NCBI GenBank assembly: GCA_024760905.1
Contig: CM045735.1
Span: forward strand, 26,264,749-26,328,748
From: Plotosus lineatus
Taxonomy: Eukaryota > Chordata > Actinopteri > Siluriformes > Plotosidae
Direction of reading: 5' to 3'
Length of the DNA stretch: 64,000 nucleotides
Shown here: positions 54,672 to 64,000 of the stretch, piece by piece
How the letters are laid out: each line of letters begins with the position of its first letter
Numbering within the stretch: position 1 is the first letter of the stretch
The notes under the pieces: generated by a model
Told to the model about the DNA's origin: nothing
Databases searched by the model: none
The model's input: the letters and a program-made list of their open reading frames with translations, nothing else
Program-made: the position numbers and the translations under genes

Positions 54672-55057
54672 TCAAAACAAAACAAAATGGCACCTGCCAA
54701 AATGTAAGTCACAACAGTCAGTATTGGGTATGGCCTTTGTTTTTGTTGCTACAGATAATGATTTATGGTAATACAGCACAAGGACTGACTGGTCCCACAA
54801 GTGCTGCAACCAGGTGTAGCTATCCTGTTTGTTAATCGTCACTCTCGCCCTGGACATGGCCAGTCATGAACTGACTCTGTTATGTTGTTGTGGTCAATCC
54901 GTTTTCTGATGGTGGGTTGTATACAGCTCAAAACGGTCTCCACAATACCCATTTCCCGGAGACTTTGTTTACATGATAGATGTGGCATTATGATGCGCAC
55001 TAGACTGATATAGAGGACTTTTGAGCCTTTATATATGCTTTCCAAACGACTTCTCAA
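54672..55057 (-). pseudogene. Tc1-like transposase N-terminal relic
   Basis: Antisense frames give DHNNITESVHDWPCPGRE and, in another phase, RVTINKQDSYTWLQHLWDQS. The latter fits the pattern GRPRVTTPxQDRYIRLxHLRDR that follows the first helix-turn-helix in one Tc1-like group. One frameshift lies near 54850. No DDE region. Confidence 0.6.
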
Positions 55058-55444
55058 ATTCTGATGATATAAATTGTGTTTTGCTCAAAACTGCATTTGG
55101 TCCACTTTTACAAAGTGACTCACGCATGTGCAATGAAGCGTGATAAAAATGACATTTCATCATTTTTTGAAGTACCTGAGTACAAGAAAAGATAAAGCCA
55201 CAGGATATACTGTACTTCCAACCCCCTGTAAATACAGATGTACAGAAGTTTCTCTATCAAAAAGATTGTAATGACACTCAGTATAGTAAAACTTTCAGAA
55301 AAAAACTGAAAGTAAAAGAAATTAGAAACTTAGGAAGCTACTGCTTTTTTCCTTATACTCCCCCTCCAAGTTGTATCTAAAGCCTTTAAACCTCTTTTCA
55401 GTCAGTGAGAAGCATCTCCTTCGACATTATGGCCTAATCAAATT

Positions 55445-55544
55445 GAGTGAGTGAGTGAGTGAGTGAGTGAGTGAGTGAGTGAGTGAGTGAGTGAGTGAGT
55501 GAGTGAGTGAGTGAGTGAGTGAGTGAGTGAGTGAGTGAGTGAGT
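55445..55544. repeat. (GAGT)25 tetranucleotide array
   Basis: 100 nt of perfect GAGT. Confidence 0.98.
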
Positions 55545-55643
55545 ATATTCATATCTTTCTGAGAAGTTACTTTTATTTAACAGTATTTTATTTAAGTAAT
55601 AACAATATGCTATTGTTAGAATAACATGTAGAATAATTTCCCT

Positions 55644-55760
55644 ATTCATTCATTTTTCAAGTTGCTTAATCCTAATTAAGGTTGTGGGGAGGCTGGTACC
55701 CATCTCAACCTACTCTGGGCTAGGTACACTATGGTCAGCTCACAAGACTATCACAGGGCA
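55644..55760 (-). mobile_element. SINE tail fragment, L2-like
   Basis: Antisense: 'attcatttttcaagttgctt', 'gtggggaggctggtaccc', 'ctatcacagggcaa'. Head and body absent. Confidence 0.72.
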
Positions 55761-56017
55761 ATTGAAGACCTGTGTGCAAGAAGTACTTTAGTAAAAAAAA
55801 TAAACACTTTTGAGATATTAAGGGTCAAAGTTTGGAAAACATGCTTCAGATACTGTTTAAAAAATAACATTAAGTGGTACCTGCTGCTAGTCCCAGAGGT
55901 TATACAAGTAGACAGACACAGTTTTGGGGAAAAATAATGCTTTGTTACAAAAAACTCCAAGAAACTCAGTTTCAAACTTTGGTACTTATTGGCATAAAAT
56001 GTATGGACTTCGGCATT

Positions 56018-56090
56018 TTAAATTTACATTACATTTACATTATTTAGCAGTCACTCTCATTGAGAGCGACTTACAGACATTTACGACATA
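56018..56090 (-). mobile_element. Second SINE family, 3' fragment
   Basis: 'tttacattatttagcagtc' followed by 'gagagcgacttacag' matches the antisense tail seen at 33356. Confidence 0.6.
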
Positions 56091-56394
56091 AATGTTGTTT
56101 CGTTTAGTTTCTGACTGGTTTCCTTGCATTTTATTATTTGATTTGTTGTGTCGTACAAAATAAATAAATAAATAAATAAATACCTGACTTAGATACTTTA
56201 CCCCATGAATTTTGACTCATTTCTTATTTCCAAAACTTCGGCAAACACTTGAGTATTTCATGCACAATAATTGAGTTGATTCAGGGAAGGCTGTATATCA
56301 GTATTGAGGACTTGAGTACTTATATTTGCAGATTTTTATCTTTAATGATGTACATGACACTCTACTTTATGGTCGTAGTGTCAGCTCATTTTTT

Positions 56395-57690
56395 CAATGT
56401 GAGTAGCTCCCCACTGCCACTGTAAACATTGTTACTGGAGTACTGCCTCCCCCTCCTGAGATGTCAGAACCTTTAAGAGGCCACCTGATTTTTTGGTCAT
56501 TTTCCAGGATGTCATTGAACTTCTTCCACACTAAACAGTTTGCATTGGTGACAGTCCTGGTTGTAGCATTTTTGGCCCGCCGGTATCTGTCTGCTTCCTT
56601 CTGAATCCCATAAACTAAAAAAGAAACCCAATAGGTCTCCTTCTTCAACTTCATGCCCACCTCACTACAGGTGTCAACCATGAAAGGAACTGTTGACCAC
56701 CTGGCCACAGCTATGGGTTGCTGCCTCAATAATGGAGGTGCAACACAGGCCCCATTTGGATTCTATGTCCCATGCCTCCTTTGATATGCATTAGTAGTCC
56801 TGCCAGAGGTGGGAGTTGAAGGCCCTTCTGACAGGAGACCAAAAGTTTGCCAGGAGATCCTAACTACATGCTTTGGTCTCTAAGGTCTAAAAAGTGGTGT
56901 CCCCTGCAATCGGAGTCATCTCACCACCAGGTGGTGATCAGTTGACAGCTCACCTTCACCTAAGTGTCTAGATATCAAACTGCAGCCTATTTGTCCTGGT
57001 GCCAAGTGCACTTATGAACACCCTTATGTTTGAACATGGTAATCATGATTGACAATCTGTGCCAACCACAGAAGTCTAACAATGAAACACCATTCGGGTT
57101 CAGATTGGAGAGGCTGTACCTACCAATCACACCCTTCCAGCTCAGACTGTCTTTGCCCACATGGGGCGATGAAGGAGTCTCCAGGAAGGAGTCTCTAGAA
57201 CACCCCTACGGACTCCAAAAAGGGAGTCAACCAGGAGGACACCAACATGTGGGCACCAAGACAGGGGACAGCAAGGATGTCCATACTGGCTCGCCGCCTC
57301 TCCCCATGAGCAACACCAGAATGGAATAAGGTCCATCCCCTTTCAAGGTAGATGGTTCCTGAGCCCAAGCTATGTGTTGAGGTGAGCCTGACTATATCTA
57401 GCCAGTATCTGTCAGGTCAGACTCCTTCCTTACCACAGAGGTGACATTCCATGTTCCAAGAGCCAGAATCAGTAGGCAAAGATTGGTCTATCAGACCTAC
57501 ACCTTTGGCTTCCACCCAGGTCACATCTCACCCAACCCCAATAGCTTGTCCCACAGGTGTTGGTTCCATGGGAGGGTAGACCCAATTCTCTTCAACCGGA
57601 CTTTATGGGCAGAAGTCTGACCACCAAGTACTCGACTTTGGGCCCCTCCCCTAGGCGTGGCTCTATGTGGTTATGCTGGTAACCCACGAC
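56395..57690 (-). pseudogene. LINE AP-endonuclease region relic
   Basis: The + strand carries antisense signatures of a common teleost LINE: 'caccaggtggtgatcagttg', 'gtcctggtgccaagtgcact', 'gaacatggtaatcatgattg', 'gaggtgacattccatg'. Antisense translation yields fragments such as FKHKGVHKCTWHQDK amid stops. Same family as 7214-7560 and 51400-52225. Confidence 0.68.
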
Positions 57691-58051
57691 TGTCAAGGAA
57701 AACTGAGTCCTTGCTATTTATTGAAATACACGTACACTACAAAATAGACATTAGACACTTGTGATTCAATTCAAATCATTACAGTAACAAAACTGTTACA
57801 GAAATGACTGTCACTCGTGGTTCACCCCACTCTTTATACATGATGAACACAATATAAAAATAAGACAACACATATAGATTTTTAACTTTTGGCTTAATAT
57901 CCCTCAATGAAAAGGTTTCCTCAATGGAAAGAGAGCAAATAATGCCACAGCCATCCGTGGCTGGTAGCCCATGGGAGCTAATTTGCCAAGCTCTTGCGGG
58001 AGGGCGGCATTGCTTATGCTCACTTCCCTGCCACTCACAGTGATTGCCAGC

Positions 58052-58686
58052 AAGCCTTAAAACTACACAAAAATATACCTTATTTTATGTATAATAAATG
58101 TGCTATTGTATTGTAATTAAAGAAATAAACTGTACTGTATAATAAAGTCGTTTTATTTACCTTTGTGATGGTAGTTGATGGCTTGATGGAATGGAGTGGG
58201 AGGAGGGAGGGAGGGAGGGACTTACTGTTTGGAAGGAGTGGTTGGAAACGCCTACTGTTTGGAAACACCCTTAGCCACACACGCACCCTTAATAGCTTCC
58301 TTGTTCTTAAGGATGGGAGCAATGGTAGACTTAGCGTACTGGTACTGGGACGCTAAGTCACACAAATGCACATCTCGTTCGTGTTTTTCAATGATCTCCG
58401 CCTGTGGTGGGGTCTTTTTCGGTCCCATAATAGCAAAAGTACACTCAATATGGTCCAAAATGTCTATCAAACACAAACCACTTACGCACTCAAAGAAAGG
58501 GGGTGACGAACTGGGACGCCGTGAGCGTGCGTCAGCTTCTCGTGGCCGCCACCGTGGTGCTGTTCGACCGCGTGGTTTGATTCGTCCGCCGAAAACTAGT
58601 TTGTCAGCAGAGACTATATGCTCGCAAATTTAATGTTCTTGAGGCGAAAAGTTCGTGAGCTTAAGCGTTCATCAGTGGAGGTTTTA

Positions 58687-58689
<3 letters not shown>
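58052..58689 (-). mobile_element. Tigger-like element keeping the transposase N-terminus, copy 2
   Basis: Inverted relative to 31956-32744 and very similar by eye. Its start (right end, reverse complement 'cagtaaaacctccactg') borders a (TA)n array; the other end is truncated by about 150 bp at 58052. Confidence 0.87.
58252..58476 (-). pseudogene. Tigger-type transposase N-terminal helix-turn-helix relic
   Basis: MGPKKTPPQAEIIEKHERDV, then HLCDLASQYQYAKSTIAPIL and KNKEAIKGACVAKGVSKQ, the same peptide and stop as at 32217-32392 with few substitutions. An upstream in-frame ATG (MCLIDILDHIECTFAI) adds residues that probably are not part of the original protein. DDE domain absent. Confidence 0.82.

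Positions 58690-58743
<54 letters not shown>
58690..58743. repeat. (TA)n microsatellite between two Tigger-like ends
   Basis: About 52 nt of TA joining 58052-58689 to the next element. Confidence 0.97.
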
Positions 58744-58746
<3 letters not shown>

Positions 58747-59285
58747 CGTGGTACCTCACTTTCGGAAATCAATCCGTTCCAGAGCCTTTTTCTTAACCTG
58801 GATTTTGGATTTTTCATAAATTGAACCGCATCTTACATGTAAAACGTGATTAATTCCAAGGCCCCCAATACTACCCCCTGAACCCTTTAAAAATTATAAA
58901 ACCATACCTTTTAAGACCTACTTCTGCGTGCGTGCGCGCGTGTGTTGACCATGTCTTCTTAGCAGAGTTATAATGTTACAAACATTTATGGAAGGTTAAA
59001 AGCCTGAGTCAAGAAATAAAGCATGAAACAACAGTAACTCTGTCCTTTACATGAAAAGCATTATGGTAGATGCAGCTCCATAATAGCCAATGAGAGGGTG
59101 CTGCATCATCCCTGCTAGCCAATGGGAGGCCAGCGGGACGGGATGTTGGGAAATGGGCAATGGGAGGGAGCTGCGTCATCCCTCCTAGCCAATGGGAGGT
59201 CAGCGGGGCAGGATGTTTGAACGTCACTGATGACAGAGTGTGTGTGTGTGTGTGTGTACTAAATACGACTAAATTGAAAAAGAGG
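58744..59285 (+). mobile_element. Tigger-like MITE end with CCAAT-containing tandem units
   Basis: Starts after TA with 'caccgtggtacctcac', then 'aatcaatccgttccag', in the style of 29934. Around 59065-59225 a unit of about 75 bp ('gctgcatcatccctgctagc', 'caatgggaggccagcgggac') is duplicated. The right end was not identified; 59285 is approximate. Confidence 0.55.
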
Positions 59286-59389
59286 ACCAACAATTTGAGA
59301 GTATAAGACTGAATTTATTTTAAACGACATTGTCATGATGAAGTTATTTATTAATAAGAAAAGTACTTCTTACTATTAATGCGACTTTT

Positions 59390-60078
59390 GATGCTGCATG
59401 GTTTTGCTGATGGCTTTGTAGTCTGATTGATACGTGGTGAGGTTCAGCTTCATGCAGGCGTTTAGGCTTCCATCTGTTAAATGTGACTGCAGGTTGGTCT
59501 TGATGTTTTTCAGGTGAGAAGGACTGCTTGCATGCATATGTAGAGCCAAACATGGTCAATATGTCAAGACTCGCACGCTGTCGTGTTTGGTATGTGACAG
59601 GAAGTGCATTACAAGTTTTGTCAATCAGCTGGTCTGCGGGTTATAGTTTTTCCATGTCTGTTCATTTGTGTTTGCTTGCCAGCTGTGCTTGGTGTCGTAC
59701 AAATTAGCTGATCAAAAACGAGGAAATTTACCTCTTTATTCAAAACAACACTGCAGTCTGTGGCTGTTGTTATAATCCAATAAAATTAGAGTTTCAAGGT
59801 ATCGGACCCGCCCGCATACTGGTGTACAGAAAGGATTGGCTCTCTGCCCACAGTGACACGTGGCATTGAAAATAGATGTATAGATTTAAATGCACGAGAT
59901 AATATTCATCTGTTTTTGTTTTATTTGATGGCTTTTTTTTTGGTATTTTTATTTAAATGACAGTGAAATTATGTATTCGTTATTCTGTTAAGAAAGGCCA
60001 CCTGATTTATCTGAGAACCAGGTACAGTCATCAAAAGCACTACATCTGGCTTGTGAACCATAGGTTCCGGATCCCTGT
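59390..60078 (-). pseudogene. hAT transposase C-terminal relic with element end
   Basis: Antisense near 59530-59640 reads TCNALPVTYQTRQRASLDIL and then TMFGSTYACKQSFS, the hAT dimerisation-region motif (usually MFGSTYxCExxFS), followed by frameshifted remains to about 59390. To the right, 'ggttccggatccctg' ending at 60078 looks like a hAT end read in reverse ('cagggatccggaacc'). Target duplication and the other end not found. Confidence 0.6.
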
Positions 60079-60087
60079 TGTAAGGTA

Positions 60088-60450
60088 TAGTAGGCCCTTG
60101 ACTATCCGCGGTTTTGCACCCACGGTTTGAGTATTCGCAGACTGCTGAGCAACCGGCACGTGATTCAAATTCAGCCAACGGCTGCCCTCCTTTCTCCTGA
60201 TTGGTTGAGCTAATGTCCCGCCTCTTTTCCCTCATTCGTGCACAAGTTGTCACTGAGCTTCTTTTTTGTGTGTGTTTTTATTACCAGTTAAGCTTTATGA
60301 TACCACTCAAATGCTGTGCGTCTTCTCTGGCTAGGCGATAGAAAATGCTGGATGTCTCTTCTGAAGAAATAAGACTTTCTCCTGAGAAACGATGGTTTTC
60401 TCTGAACTGTTGTATTAAAATCTTTTTCAATTATTATTCTAGTACAGTAC
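60088..60450 (+). mobile_element. Tigger-like element, 5' part (family of 17728-18942)
   Basis: TA then 'tagtaggcccttgactatcc'. It keeps 'ctcctgattggttgagc' and 'gaagaaataagactttctcc' as in 39283. Truncated, with a deletion near 60400. Confidence 0.78.
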
Positions 60451-60474
60451 ACATGTTCATGTTTATTCGTGAGA

Positions 60475-60640
60475 TTTTATGTTCTGTAGCATGTTTAACA
60501 AACCCTTGGAACCCTCTGCCTAAGGAGACTTAAAGAGCAATTGAAACCAATTTTTACCAAACAATTTAAGTCAGGCATGTGCCCAATCACTGATGAGTGG
60601 CTTAAAGCTGCCCTGCCCACTATAAAACACACACCTGGTA
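60475..60640 (+). mobile_element. Tc1-like transposon leader fragment
   Basis: 'ggagacttaaagagcaattg', 'cccaatcactgatgagtgg' and 'actataaaacacacacctgg' match the segment before the transposase start of a common fish Tc1-like family, from memory. It is followed by a poly-C/(CA)n run instead of the gene. Confidence 0.5.
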
Positions 60641-60643
60641 ACA

Positions 60644-60702
60644 CCCCCCCCCCCCCCCACCCACACCCACACACAAACACACACACACACACACACACAC
60701 AC
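60644..60702. repeat. Poly-C and (CA)n run
   Basis: A C-run, then (CCCA)n-like and (CA)n sequence. Confidence 0.93.
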
Positions 60703-61039
60703 GGTCAGACCAGCCTACGCCCTTGCTGGTCACAAACTGAAGCGTGGTCGTCCAAAAGCCAATGACCAATAAAAAATGCAGATATTTTGAATTATATTTT
60801 AATATAAAATAATATTATTAAAAACAATGTCATTTTTATTATTAAAACCAAATGTCTTAAAATTAATATTAAAGCAGGTGTCATTAAAAAGAATTCTTTA
60901 AAAGTATATATTTTTATTGATTTAATTATTATTTGACTGGTGTATAAAAGACTTATTGATCAAGGAAATACATTGATTTATTTTATAAAAGAGGTTTGAC
61001 CATTGTTTTGTTTAATATCTTGTTTAAAAATCCTGCCGA

Positions 61040-61360
61040 GAGATCATCAACATTTATTTGTACGCTTTCGGAGGGGGGTAGGGGGGGTCAAAAAAAGCGT
61101 ACTCTCTGTATGCTTGGGAAAATGTTGAAAATATTGAACCACCCCTAATTCCTTAACTCCAGCAACATTTTCTAGTCTGTCTAGGAGACTCGTCTGATCA
61201 ATAGTGTCAAAGGCTGCACTAAGGTTAAATAACACAAGCAAGGAGGTATAGCCATGGTCAGTGGCAACCAGTAGTTCATATACCACCTTAAATAGTGCCA
61301 TCTCTGTGCTATGATGAGGCCTTAATCCTGACTGATCTATTACATGAATGTTATTCTAAC
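61040..61360 (-). pseudogene. LINE reverse-transcriptase fragment
   Basis: Antisense frame: MALFKVVYELLVATDHGYTS, LLVLFNLSAAFDTIDQTSLL, DRLENVAGVKE. Upstream in another phase IDQSGLRPHHSTE. The motif-A Asp (normally LLDLSAAFDTIDH) has a preceding D-to-N change, with FDTID kept. Only RT motifs before and including A remain. Confidence 0.78.
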
Positions 61361-61803
<443 letters not shown>

Positions 61804-62782
61804 TTTGTTTTTTGACCCTCCCTAATCTGAGTTTATGAGGAATGGCCCTGGCATCAGTATCAAGGATTCAAACAGTACAGTAAATGACTATTCTAAACCA
61901 CATTGCCGCAGTACTCAAGAGTATTATTATCTAGCCTGTACAGTATATACACTATTGTACTTGAAAGGGGAAGGTCCCCTACTGATGAACTGGAGCGGCC
62001 GGCAATGGGGACCAATACTTGATCAGTCGCTAGGTTCCGTAGGACCAAGGACAGATGAAACTAAACCTGAAGAGGGCTGAACAGAAAACAACCCTATTAA
62101 GGACTAATATGACTCCAAAAAAGGAGTGCAGCTTAGCACCAGCAAAAGAGAAAATAATGGCCAAAACTAAAGAGGAAAATTACGCTGGAAAAACACTGAC
62201 CAACGGTACCAAAAACTAAGAAAAACAAAAAGAAGGGCGCTCAAAAGGAGCCTTGGTGTGGTCTAACCAAAATAGGAACAGCAGAGCAATACTAACTCAA
62301 ACTAGACTTGAAGAAAGTGGTAACGTGAAGGCCCTGAATCTAGCAGCCACAACAAAAATAAAGGAAGCCAAAAGGATCTTTTCAGAGAAACCAAAACCAA
62401 AGAGATACCCCTGCTAAGAATTCTTACTAGGAAGTGAAAACAGAAGAAAAGAAAACTACTAAACTAACAGTTTCTCATATACCAAAATTACCAGCTTACT
62501 GCATCACAATGTTACACAGAAACATAGACTGGGAAGAAGTCAGTGCTTAAATAGAGCTCTGTCCATAGACTGAAGTAAAGAGAAACACCTGCTCCCCATG
62601 AAGGCATTCCACCAGGCAGATTGTGGCCTAGTGGTACTAACAAGGAACTACTCCTAGAACCTTGACAATACTGAAATATTTGACACAGTATAGTAATCCA
62701 TACTTGCATAAATTCCAAGTGCTAGTCTTTGAGTATATTGGAGTTTCTTTTGAAAAGAGCGTCAATGCCTTGGAATACTGTT
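61804..62782. other. Unassigned stretch, possible LTR remains
   Basis: About 980 bp. Antisense 'gagcaggtgtttctctttac' and 'agagctctatttaagcac' (near 62550-62600) could be an LTR-like promoter, but no paired ends were found. Confidence 0.3.
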
Positions 62783-63720
62783 TTAGTCAAGATTCAAGAG
62801 ATTCAAGATTTTTAATCACCATTTGTGCTTTTACACACATAGGAATTCTTTGTGAGGTTGTTCAAAGAGTCAAGTTACAAAACAGAGAGGCTCAAATCAA
62901 CAAAAACACAAACTGCTATAAAATAAATACCTAAAAATTCTATATTTAAAAGTGCCTTACACAGACCCAGTAAACAATATAATGATAATAAAAGTAATAA
63001 AAATAAAATTATATTAAGAATAATGATGACGATAATACAAAAAATAATCACTAGATATAACAGCAATAAATAAAACAAGTTATGTTATATTATATTGTAT
63101 TGTATTATATTATATTATAATTATATAATTATATTGCACTATGCCCTTTTTTTTGTTTGGAAAAAAAAATAATGAACAATTCTCTGGGTAAACAAAATGG
63201 CTGCAACTTCAAAGTCAGATGTTCCATATTCTCAGAGCAAGGTTTAGAGACAATCTACAGTCAGTACACCAGGTTTATTTAACGAGATTTGCCGTTCTTC
63301 CGCCGCAGGCCTTATTGCTATCCGCTGCACTCCAGTCTTCCCTGAAGGCTGTGTAGCCGGCTGGTGTAAACGCCTCGTCTAGTGTACTCTCCTCGAGCCA
63401 TGTTTCACAGAAACAGCATGGAACAGTCCTGTAGATCCCTTTGTGTTGCAATCCGAGCATGAAGTTTGTCCATTTTGTTTCGCAGAAACTGAACATTTTC
63501 AAGCAGTATGATCGGGAGTGCTAACCCTCCACTTCTAACCAAGCGACGCAGTCGTCATTCAGCCCCTCTCCGCCTGCCGCGTCTTCGCCTGGGCTTATTG
63601 TTATCCGGGGTGCGGCTAGCATTGAGCTGCCGTAGCATGTTAGCTCAGGATAGGAGTTGAGCGTGCACAGTTCTAAATGTCCGAAAGGACTACGCTCTCA
63701 TAGCTGTAATATGGTCACCC
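62783..63720 (-). mobile_element. L2-like LINE, internally deleted
   Basis: The left end has tandem 'gattcaa' units and a 3' untranslated-like AT-rich region; from about 63130 the antisense sequence is ORF2 start. One frame (63275-63502) gives CFCETWLEESTLDEAFTPAG and YTAFREDWSAADSNKACGGR, the endonuclease Glu block (ETWL). Further right antisense reads a basic region before it, like the LINE at 15495-16778. Everything from mid-endonuclease to the RT end is deleted. Confidence 0.7.
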
Positions 63721-64000
63721 AGTCACAGACGAGCATAGTGCAAAACATGAACAAACAAAACAACATACAAGACAACAAATAAAACAAATCAAAACAAACC
63801 AAGGAACAACATTACTCTGAGAACTCCGCGACTTCGCCCTCAAGGGAGTGCCTTCTTGGAAGGGCATCTTGATCTTCAATAAGTCTCTATTGTATCTCCA
63901 TCAAACAAATGATATTGTTTGTGATGATTATTTTGATGAGATCTATCTTTTGTTCCTTTGAAAATAGAGGTCTTCTGCCTCATTAGGTGGCTGTCTCATT
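63721..64000. other. Unassigned stretch at the window edge
   Basis: Possibly LINE 5' leader; no diagnostic sequence. Confidence 0.3.

Noticed and set aside
55381..55440. Candidate exon after 'cctcttttcag'
   Set aside because: A good acceptor-like sequence, but the following codons do not match the collagen family and run into a GAGT array.
55445..55544. CRISPR-like or satellite array
   Set aside because: A pure GAGT tetranucleotide run without spacers; a simple microsatellite.
57030..57329. 99-codon plus-strand frame MNMVIMIDNLCQPQKSNNETP
   Set aside because: It is the antisense of a LINE endonuclease relic; no independent domain.
58196..58633. 145-codon plus-strand frame MGGGREGGTYCLEG
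   Set aside because: Antisense of the Tigger-like element; the homologous frame at 32128-32448 is likewise antisense and the minus-strand helix-turn-helix is the real coding sense.

Overview
The window is repeat-dense DNA from a vertebrate, most likely a ray-finned fish. That is inferred from Tc1-like, pogo/Tigger-like and hAT elements, L2-like and other LINEs of teleost type, tRNA-derived SINEs with fish-type tails, and very long (TG)n, (TA)n and (CT)n arrays. No species is claimed. There are no rRNA, CRISPR or bacterial features.

Only one host gene is convincingly visible: three consecutive coding exons on the + strand (45468-45635, 50487-50700, 52764-52926). Splice phases match exactly and the product is the N-terminal thrombospondin/laminin-G-like (TSPN) domain of a fibrillar procollagen, best matched to collagen alpha-1(V) (col5a1). 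Exon 1 (signal peptide) and the exon after 52926 were not found, so the window appears to hold part of the 5' half of a long gene with transposon-filled introns. Two of the three 3' splice sites sit directly against (TG)n arrays. The 163-nt exon is bracketed by (TG)27 upstream and (CA)n downstream, which are complementary in RNA.

Layout: 1-5.2 kb holds SINEs, the first copy of an unassigned 1-kb repeat and Tigger debris; 5.2-7.6 kb a gypsy RNase H relic, the second 1-kb repeat copy and a LINE 3' end; 8.4-9.4 kb a hAT element splitting a SINE; 9.5-11.1 kb an unassigned inverted-repeat element; 12.2-16.8 kb two antisense L2-like LINEs, one nearly complete; 17-21.1 kb SINEs, a Tigger element inside (TA)n, gypsy and Tc1 relics; 21.6-25.2 kb an antisense EN-RT LINE; 26-36.7 kb a dense series of LTR, pogo/Tigger, hAT, SINE and Tc1 elements, many with clear target-site duplications; 37-41 kb a LINE relic carrying a nested MITE, and a SINE; 41.3-44.1 kb an AT-rich LINE unlike the others; 44.4-44.8 kb a perfect 186-bp tandem duplication; 45.4-53 kb the collagen exons; 53-64 kb further relics.

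Nothing here forms an operon-like system. The value lies in the collagen exons with their unusual splice contexts and in the nested-insertion record: paralogous empty sites, SINEs sharing one head but carrying two different tails, and non-autonomous pogo elements with a duplicated DNA-binding segment.
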